This document shows, one piece after another, positions 14,482-18,845 of a DNA stretch of 18,845 nt (positions are counted from its first letter, which is position 1; every line of letters starts with the position of its first letter). Where the stretch lies: positions 1,261 through 20,105 of the forward strand of contig DCGP01000021.1 of the NCBI GenBank assembly GCA_002314595.1, in the 5' to 3' direction. A program made the translations under genes and the position numbers. The notes beneath the pieces are model-generated. The model was not told where the DNA came from, made no database searches, and saw nothing but the letters and a program-made list of their open reading frames with translations. Source of the DNA: Clostridiales bacterium UBA1775. GTDB lineage: Bacteria > Bacillota > Clostridia > Monoglobales > Firm-18.

Positions 14482-15100
14482 TGTTTTCTCCTCCTTTTAT
14501 TCTGTCATAGAAATTAACCTCTGCAAGCTTAATATACGGACTTAAATAAATAAAAATCAAGCCTAATGTTAAAGGCACTAACAAATACCAGCCGATAAAT
14601 GAAAGATGTAACACAAAAAGTTCCCACTTATGTCCATACATCATAGCTGTGCTTTTTTTGATTGCTTCCGTTGCAGAAACGTCTTTGTTCTCTGCAATAA
14701 TATACGGTGCCATTGAATAACCAAGACCTTTTACAATTCCGGGAATGATAAACAAAAGAGTCCATAATATTGTAAACAGCCCAACTAAAAAGTTAGTACA
14801 CCATACCCTTACAAAATCATAAAAACCATTGAAAACCCTTTCAATTTTTACTCCCAATCCGTTCCTAATATCCAAGGCGATATAGGTAAGCCCCATCATC
14901 AAAACAGGAGCAACAATAACATCGGCTATACTTGAAAGAGATATATTTGTTGTTATTCTGCTTCCAACAATGCTTCCGTTTGCGCCTAAGGTTGAAATTG
15001 CACCAATAATTACCGAAACGATTAGCGAAGCAACAAAATACATAAAAATATTACCTTTAATCTGTTCCTTTGCCAACAGCTTAATTTCTTGTCTGTTCAT
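14462..15100 (-). CDS. DUF975 family integral membrane protein
   Basis: 212 residues, start ATG 15100 with GGAGGTG upstream. It begins MNRQEIKLLAKEQIKGN, the usual opening of DUF975 proteins, then has about five hydrophobic segments (roughly 17-40, 58-80, 102-128, 158-186, with shorter helices between). IIPGIVKGLGYSMAPYIIAEN near 118-138 is a family-like block. Function is unknown; these proteins sit in the cytoplasmic membrane and resemble membrane-organising or small transport-associated proteins only loosely. It is the first gene of a two-gene operon with the GH39 enzyme, overlapping it by 20 nt, and is driven by a full-consensus promoter. The coupling suggests co-expression but does not prove a joint task. 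Confidence 0.82.
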   Translation of the reverse strand: MNRQEIKLLAKEQIKGNIFMYFVASLIVSVIIGAISTLGANGSIVGSRITTNISLSSIADVIVAPVLMMGLTYIALDIRNGLGVKIERVFNGFYDFVRVWCTNFLVGLFTILWTLLFIIPGIVKGLGYSMAPYIIAENKDVSATEAIKKSTAMMYGHKWELFVLHLSFIGWYLLVPLTLGLIFIYLSPYIKLAEVNFYDRIKGGENNGEGIN

Positions 15101-15130
15101 ACAAGCACCTCCATTTTATAATTCGTTTTT

Positions 15131-15159
15131 ATTATATATTTATAGGCTGTAAATGTCAA
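15131..15159 (-). promoter_or_regulatory. Consensus sigma-A promoter of the DUF975-GH39 operon
   Basis: On the minus strand, TTGACA (15159-15154), 17-nt spacer, TATAAT (15136-15131), a full match, 31 nt before the start codon. Confidence 0.9.
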
Positions 15160-15180
15160 TATATTTTGTGCAATTTATTG

Positions 15181-15209
15181 TTGCGAAGTTTGGCATAAAG
15201 TGGTACAAT
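15181..15209 (+). promoter_or_regulatory. Sigma-A-type promoter of guaA
   Basis: TTGCGA (15181-15186), 17-nt spacer, TACAAT (15204-15209) with an extended -10 TG (15201-15202). It is divergent from the DUF975 promoter only 21 nt away. No purine riboswitch fits in the roughly 25-nt leader. Confidence 0.75.
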
Positions 15210-15239
15210 ATATACATAATTTTTGAAATGAGGTTTATT

Positions 15240-16766
15240 ATGTCATCACAAACTGTTTTAATACTTGATTTCGGCGGTCAATACAAGGAACTTATTGCAC
15301 GTCGTATTCGTGAATGTAATGTTTATTCCATTGTTAAACCGGGGGATATTACTATTGCAGAAATTAAAAAAATTAACCCTATCGGTATCGTGCTTACAGG
15401 AGGTCCAAACAGTGTATATATAAAAGAATCTCCTCACTGTGATAAGAAGATTTTTAAGCTTGGCATTCCTGTTTTAGGTATCTGCTACGGTTGTCAGCTT
15501 TTGGCTTGGTCTGTGGGAGGTACTGTTGCACCTGCCGACCTTAGTGAATATGGTAAAACAAAAACCACAGTTAAAACATCTTCGCTTATATTTAAAGGTC
15601 TTGAAAAAGAACAAATCACCTTAATGAGCCACACAGACCAAATAACAGTATTGCCTGAGGGTTTTACCTCTGTTGCTAAAACAAGCAGTTGCCCTAATGC
15701 TTCCATAGAAAATAAATCGGCAAAGCTATACGGAGTTCAGTTCCACCCGGAGGTTGAAAGTACCCCAAACGGCACTGAAATTATTCGTAATTTCTTATAT
15801 AACGTATGTAAGGCAAAAGGTGATTACAACCTTAAAAACCTTGAACAAATACTTATTGATGATGTTCGCAAAAAGGTTGGCAAATCACACGTCTTGTTAG
15901 GCCTTTCCGGTGGTGTGGATTCCTCTGTATGTGCCGCATTGCTTTCAAAGGCAATTCCGGGACAATTACATTGCATATTTGTTGACCACGGTTTAATGAG
16001 AAAAAACGAAGGTGATGAAATTGAAGACGCCTTTAAAAATCACGACTTACACTTTATCAGAGTTAATGCAAAAGACAGGTTTTTAAGCAAATTAAAAGGT
16101 ATTGACGACCCTGAAAAGAAAAGAAAAATCATTGGTGCAGAATTTGTCAAGGTCTTTGAAGACGAATCTAACAAGCTACCTGATATTAAGTTTTTGGCAC
16201 AGGGAACAATTTACCCTGATGTTATCGAGTCCGGTGGCAGCAAGGCTGCAACAATCAAAAGTCATCACAATGTTGGTGGACTACCTGAAGATATGAAATT
16301 TGAAGGCATTGTAGAACCTTTAAGAAGCTTATTTAAAGATGAGGTTCGTGCCCTTGGCAGACAACTTGGACTATCTAAAAAGTTAGTTGACCGTCAACCA
16401 TTCCCGGGCCCCGGTCTTGCAGTTAGAATTATGGGTGAAATTACTGCCGAAAAAATAGAAATTTTGCAAAATGCAGATGCAATATTTAGAGAAGTATTAG
16501 AAAATAAAAAAGTTAAGGCAGACCAATATTTTGCAGTATTAACAGATACTCGCTCTGTTGGTGTTGTAGGTGATTTCCGCACATACGATTACACTGTTGC
16601 ACTTCGTGCCGTTAAAACTTCGGACTTTATGACTTGCGAATATGTGCCGATTTCTCATAAAATCTTGGGGTACATTTCTGCAAGAATTGTCAACGAAGTT
16701 GATGGAGTGGGCCGTATTGTATATGACATTACCGGAAAGCCTCCGGCAACCATTGAATGGTGCTAA
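15240..16766 (+). CDS. guaA: GMP synthase (glutamine-hydrolysing)
   Basis: Converts XMP to GMP with ATP and glutamine in the cytosol, the last step of guanine nucleotide synthesis. I start at ATG 15240 (MSSQTVLILDFGGQY) with ATGAGG upstream; the frame is open further upstream but that stretch holds the promoter. It has 508 residues, normal for the family. The class I amidotransferase domain (1-190) has the nucleophile Cys82 in GICYG and His169/Glu171 in QFHPEVE. The residue after GICYG is Cys85, where Met or His is more common. The ATP pyrophosphatase domain has the P-loop LSGGVDSS at 222-229. The dimerisation domain ends with the canonical PPATIEW plus a terminal Cys. A terminator follows, after which the genome becomes accessory in character. 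Confidence 0.98.
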   Translation: MSSQTVLILDFGGQYKELIARRIRECNVYSIVKPGDITIAEIKKINPIGIVLTGGPNSVYIKESPHCDKKIFKLGIPVLGICYGCQLLAWSVGGTVAPADLSEYGKTKTTVKTSSLIFKGLEKEQITLMSHTDQITVLPEGFTSVAKTSSCPNASIENKSAKLYGVQFHPEVESTPNGTEIIRNFLYNVCKAKGDYNLKNLEQILIDDVRKKVGKSHVLLGLSGGVDSSVCAALLSKAIPGQLHCIFVDHGLMRKNEGDEIEDAFKNHDLHFIRVNAKDRFLSKLKGIDDPEKKRKIIGAEFVKVFEDESNKLPDIKFLAQGTIYPDVIESGGSKAATIKSHHNVGGLPEDMKFEGIVEPLRSLFKDEVRALGRQLGLSKKLVDRQPFPGPGLAVRIMGEITAEKIEILQNADAIFREVLENKKVKADQYFAVLTDTRSVGVVGDFRTYDYTVALRAVKTSDFMTCEYVPISHKILGYISARIVNEVDGVGRIVYDITGKPPATIEWC

Positions 16767-16807
16767 CATTTTTGAACCACAAAACGCAAATATACAAACA
16801 GGCAATA

Positions 16808-16843
16808 CACCCTTTGGGCATACAGCTCAAGGGGTGATTTTTT
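16808..16843 (+). terminator. Rho-independent terminator of guaA
   Basis: CACCCTTTGGGC (16808-16819) pairs with GCTCAAGGGGTG (16825-16836), 12 bp including two G-U pairs, loop of 5 nt, then TTTTTT (16838-16843). Confidence 0.88.
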
Positions 16844-16848
16844 CTTTA

Positions 16849-17202
16849 TTTCATATTGAATCAATTATTTGTCGTAATCAAGACAAGTCAATAAATAACC
16901 CGAACACTCAAGGAAAATCAACTGTTTTTATTGAATTTATGTTAAATGTTATTGAAAAGACTCTAAAAGAGGCATTGAACGATGATGTCGGAACAAATGC
17001 CGGATTAAATGTCGGAATAAATCTCGAAGAAAGAGTGTACAGCGAAATAAAAAGAGATTCGCAAATCACTATAAAACTGCTTGCTGCAAAATTAAGCACG
17101 TCCACACGTCAAATTGAGAGAACATTAGCAAAATTAAAAAAAGATAGAAAGATAGAAAGAATTGGATCAAACAAGTCCGGTAGTTGGAAATGTATTGAAT
17201 AG
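16849..17202 (+). pseudogene. C-terminal remnant of a Fic-family protein
   Basis: An open frame of 117 codons without a credible start; it reads back through the guaA terminator into guaA in another frame, so it is a fragment. The segment from FHIESIICRNQ through GKSTVFIEFMLNVIEKTLKEAL matches the region after the catalytic core in Fic proteins (pattern I-E-S-I-I...N-Q...S-T-x-F-I-E-F-M-L). The end (from about EERVYSEIKRD) is a winged helix with TSTRQIERTLAKLKK and GSNKSGSWK, the usual C-terminal module of these proteins. The Fic motif HPFxxGNGR and everything before it are missing. Between lies a short repeat VGTNAGLNVGIN. The only internal ATG (16939) has no clear RBS. It ends at a good terminator. 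Probably a decayed toxin-like gene at an insertion boundary. Confidence 0.7.
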
Positions 17203-17212
17203 TTTAATGCGT

Positions 17213-17242
17213 AACCGTCTCGTAAGAGGCGGTTTTGTTTTT
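17213..17242 (+). terminator. Rho-independent terminator after the Fic remnant
   Basis: AACCGTCTC (17213-17221) pairs with GAGGCGGTT (17226-17234) over GTAA, with one G-U pair, followed by TTGTTTTT. Confidence 0.88.
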
Positions 17243-17319
17243 AATATAAAATAGTATGTAAGCCAAATATATGCTCGTTGTTTATTAAATAGTTTACATT
17301 GTAATATTTTATAAAACTC

Positions 17320-17348
17320 TTGCATTTTTTGTCATAAAATGCTATCAT
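17320..17348 (+). promoter_or_regulatory. Promoter of an unidentified transcript upstream of the tracrRNA
   Basis: TTGCAT (17320-17325), 17-nt spacer, TATCAT (17343-17348) with an extended -10 TG (17340-17341). The region 17355-17437 downstream has no ATG-initiated ORF on the plus strand and contains a conspicuous GCGGGGG at 17390-17396. Confidence 0.6.
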
Positions 17349-17437
17349 TAAGTTAGGGTAGTTTACACATATAAAATCATAAATTTTAGCGGGGGTTAAT
17401 ATCATACTATACTCTTAGAAGCTTATTTTTGAGTTTT

Positions 17438-17500
17438 AGGTGTTTCAAAAGGTACAAATATTTATATTTAGCTGTACATCTTTTGGGACACCTATTTTTG
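17438..17500 (+). terminator. Long imperfect hairpin, possible terminator or attenuator
   Basis: AGGTGTTTCAAAAGGTACA (17438-17456) against TGTACATCTTTTGGGACACC plus T (17473-17493): about 18 pairs with a small bulge, loop 16 nt, followed by ATTTTTG. It could end the transcript from the promoter at 17320-17348, giving an RNA of about 140 nt, or regulate readthrough to the short ORF behind it. A leftover insertion-sequence end is another reading. Confidence 0.5.
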
Positions 17501-17554
17501 TATAATGATGTTAGCAAGTTCAATCATAAAATTATTTTTAGGAGGGACAATGAT

Positions 17555-17578
17555 ATGAAACTTCATTCATTTCTGTAA
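17555..17578 (+). other. Seven-codon ORF with strong Shine-Dalgarno
   Basis: AGGAGGG (17540-17546) stands 8 nt before ATG 17555, which reads M-K-L-H-S-F-L and stops at 17576-17578. A TATAAT occurs at 17501-17506. The ORF ends 10 nt before the tracrRNA terminator, which is encoded on the other strand. It is either a leader peptide or the 5' stub of a gene cut off by whatever brought in the CRISPR locus. Confidence 0.35.
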
Positions 17579-17587
17579 AACAAACAT

Positions 17588-17702
17588 AAAAAAACCACCA
17601 TCAATGGTGGAATTAATATACTGTCTAAACAGTTGCCAAAAGGCGCTTAAGGAAATCCTTTATTTTAACGTAATAGTGTCATTCTAATTGGTAGTTTAGA
17701 AC
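17588..17702 (-). ncRNA. tracrRNA of the type II CRISPR-Cas9 system
   Basis: An RNA of about 115 nt, transcribed away from cas9, that pairs with pre-crRNA repeats, allows RNase III processing and is bound by Cas9. On the minus strand in order: an anti-repeat from about 17702 to 17672 (GTTCTAAACTACCAATTAG and onward to ACACTATTACG); the signature GTTAAAATAAAGG (about 17670-17658), near-identical to the GUUAAAAUAAGG of Streptococcus pyogenes tracrRNA; a nexus-like hairpin AAGG/CCTT (17660-17649); a hairpin GCC-TTTT-GGC (17644-17635); a hairpin ACTGT-TTAG-ACAGT (17633-17620); and a terminator CCACCA/TGGTGG (17610-17595) with seven T (17594-17588). A consensus-like promoter directly precedes it. 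No annotation or array was available to confirm pairing; the identification rests on promoter, signature, fold, terminator and position beside cas9. Confidence 0.88.
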
Positions 17703-17708
17703 AAGTAT

Positions 17709-17737
17709 AGTATATCACATTATTTTAAAGGAGTCAA
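17709..17737 (-). promoter_or_regulatory. tracrRNA promoter
   Basis: On the minus strand, TTGACT (17737-17732), 17-nt spacer, TATACT (17714-17709) with extended -10 TG (17717-17716). Predicted start near 17702. The -35 overlaps the cas9 RBS AAAGGAG (17727-17733). Confidence 0.85.
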
Positions 17738-17744
17738 TAGAAAA

Positions 17745-18845
17745 ATGAAGAAATTTTTAGATTATAATATCGGACTAGATATCGGAACAACTTCTGTCGG
17801 TTACGCCGTAACAAATTCAAATTGTGATTTGTTTAAAATCAAAGGGAAAAACATGTGGGGTGTTAGACTTTTTGAAGAAGCAGACAAAGCAGTGAACACA
17901 CGAACTTTGCGTGGTGCAAGACGTAGATACGATAGGCGGAAACAAAGAATAAAACTTTTACAATCATTCTTCCTTGAATCTGGCGAACTAGATACTAACT
18001 TTTTTGAAAAGATGGCAAACACATATGTTGCAGACGATAGCAAAAAATATAACCTATTTGACGAACCTATGTTTAATGATAAGCATTATTTCGGTGGTGA
18101 AGAAAAAACAATTTATCATTGGCGAAAAAGACTTATAACTACAACCGAAAAAGAAGATATTAGGATTGTATATCTTGCATTGCATCATATAGTAAAATAT
18201 CGTGGTAATTTCTTATATGAGGATATGAAAAATCTTTCTGCACAAAACGCAAACATTGAAACATCAATGGCAAAACTTGTTGATGAGTTGGCGGAAAAGT
18301 ATGGTACTAACAATAATGACGAAACCATAAAATCAGTTTGTGACATCATCAACGATCAATCGATGTTAAAAAAAGAAAAGAAAAAAGAATTAGCAAATAC
18401 ATTATCCTCTAATACAGAAACAAGAAAAATAATAGCCGAAGTTTTTTCAGCCGTATTTAATTACGCGTTTAATATCAGGCTCATTTTTGAAAATTGTGAT
18501 TTCAAGAAAATTGATGAAAAGAAAAAAATCAAACTAGGAAAAGAAGAAGATTTGGAATTACTACCAGAATTCGAAGAAAACGATGCAGTCCTTTTTGATG
18601 CTATAATGGATGCGTTTAATTCTTTGCTTCTTCAAAAAATCTTATACTTTGGTAGTGAGGCAAACGACGAACCACACACCTTATCAGATGCAATGATTTA
18701 CCGCTATAACAAGTATCACAGCGACCTAACATTGCTAAAAAAGCTTTACAAGAAGTATCTCAACGAGTCATACAAAGATATGTTTGTTAATGAAATAAAA
18801 GATACAAAGAACTATGTTGCCTACATCAATGTATGCCTTGTATTC
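17745..18845 (+). CDS. cas9: CRISPR-associated endonuclease Cas9, N-terminal part (truncated by window edge)
   Basis: RNA-guided double-strand DNA endonuclease of type II CRISPR-Cas. The start is ATG 17745, with AAAGGAG 11 nt upstream. The frame stays open for 367 codons to the window end; homologues run to about 1300 residues or more. RuvC-I is visible as YNIGLDIGTTSVGYAV with catalytic Asp12. The arginine-rich bridge helix is RTLRGARRRYDRRKQRI at about 53-69. TIYHWRKRL...YLALHHIVKYRGNFL (about 125-157) corresponds to the TIYHLRKKL...YLALAHMIKFRGHFL region that opens REC1 in S. pyogenes Cas9. The rest is helical, Lys/Glu-rich REC lobe. This similarity and the tracrRNA signature suggest subtype II-A, but csn2 would be needed to be sure. 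RuvC-II/III, HNH and PAM-interacting domains lie outside the window. The tracrRNA is divergent just upstream. Confidence 0.96.
   Translation, partial: MKKFLDYNIGLDIGTTSVGYAVTNSNCDLFKIKGKNMWGVRLFEEADKAVNTRTLRGARRRYDRRKQRIKLLQSFFLESGELDTNFFEKMANTYVADDSKKYNLFDEPMFNDKHYFGGEEKTIYHWRKRLITTTEKEDIRIVYLALHHIVKYRGNFLYEDMKNLSAQNANIETSMAKLVDELAEKYGTNNNDETIKSVCDIINDQSMLKKEKKKELANTLSSNTETRKIIAEVFSAVFNYAFNIRLIFENCDFKKIDEKKKIKLGKEEDLELLPEFEENDAVLFDAIMDAFNSLLLQKILYFGSEANDEPHTLSDAMIYRYNKYHSDLTLLKKLYKKYLNESYKDMFVNEIKDTKNYVAYINVCLVF

Noticed and set aside
15153..15239. Longer guaA reading frame starting at 15153
   Set aside because: The extension covers the guaA promoter and has no RBS; the family begins at MSSQTVLILDFG.
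16642..16848. The 5' part of an ORF running from within guaA into the Fic remnant
   Set aside because: It overlaps guaA in another frame and crosses the guaA terminator, with no RBS. Only the part from 16849 shows family similarity.
17203..17744. CRISPR array in the cas9 upstream region
   Set aside because: No regularly spaced repeats are present. The only repeat-like sequence is the tracrRNA anti-repeat, plus one short GGTAGTTTA match at 17356.

Overview
This AT-rich window comes from a spore-forming, low-GC Gram-positive bacterium of the class Clostridia, most like a gut Ruminococcaceae/Oscillospiraceae or Eubacterium-type genome. The evidence is the sporulation set (spo0A next to spoIVB, a PdaA-type deacetylase, a SipL-type SPOCS/LysM protein), pyruvate phosphate dikinase, and cytosolic plant-glycan glycosidases. 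The species assignment is inference. Many genes have near-consensus sigma-A promoters (TTGACA-like, 17-nt spacer, TATAAT-like), so transcription units can be read with some confidence.

Layout. 1-1358 (minus): N-terminal 452 residues of ppdK, cut three residues before the catalytic His. 1513-2110 (plus): a small YaaL/DUF2508 protein and ribosomal protein L31 with promoter and terminator. 2160-2336: a convergent intergenic region with a compact, foldable element next to 13-bp direct repeats. 2337-4578 (minus): a zinc-ribbon membrane protein and sipL, separated by a strong terminator. 4687-6429 (plus): NFACT/RqcH ribosome-rescue factor, convergent with a bacterial sn-glycerol-1-phosphate dehydrogenase (6488-7795, minus) over a perfect 32-bp palindrome that serves both as terminator. 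7910-10834 (plus): pdaA, spoIVB, spo0A, with a 0A box ahead of spo0A. 10974-13106 (plus): GH78 alpha-L-rhamnosidase, convergent with a two-gene minus-strand operon, DUF975 membrane protein and GH39-type glycosidase (13141-15100). 15240-16766 (plus): guaA.

From the 3' end of guaA onward the character changes. A Fic-family C-terminal remnant (pseudogene) is followed by about 540 nt without a normal gene, and then by the first 367 codons of a large Cas9 (17745 to the window end). The gap is not empty. On the minus strand, diverging from cas9, it encodes a convincing tracrRNA (about 17702 to 17588) with its own TTGACT-17-TATACT promoter, an anti-repeat, the GTTAAAATAA signature, several hairpins and a rho-independent terminator. 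The -35 of that promoter overlaps the cas9 ribosome binding site. Upstream lie a further promoter, a long imperfect hairpin and a 7-codon ORF with a strong Shine-Dalgarno. This type II CRISPR locus, probably subtype II-A and sitting at a guaA integration hotspot, is the most interesting part of the window. The array and cas1/cas2 are not in view.

How the genes connect: spo0A commits cells to sporulation, spoIVB signals to the sigma-K checkpoint, pdaA modifies the spore cortex and sipL anchors coat assembly. The glycosidases point to use of imported rhamnosylated plant oligosaccharides. ppdK, guaA, L31 and rqcH are housekeeping.
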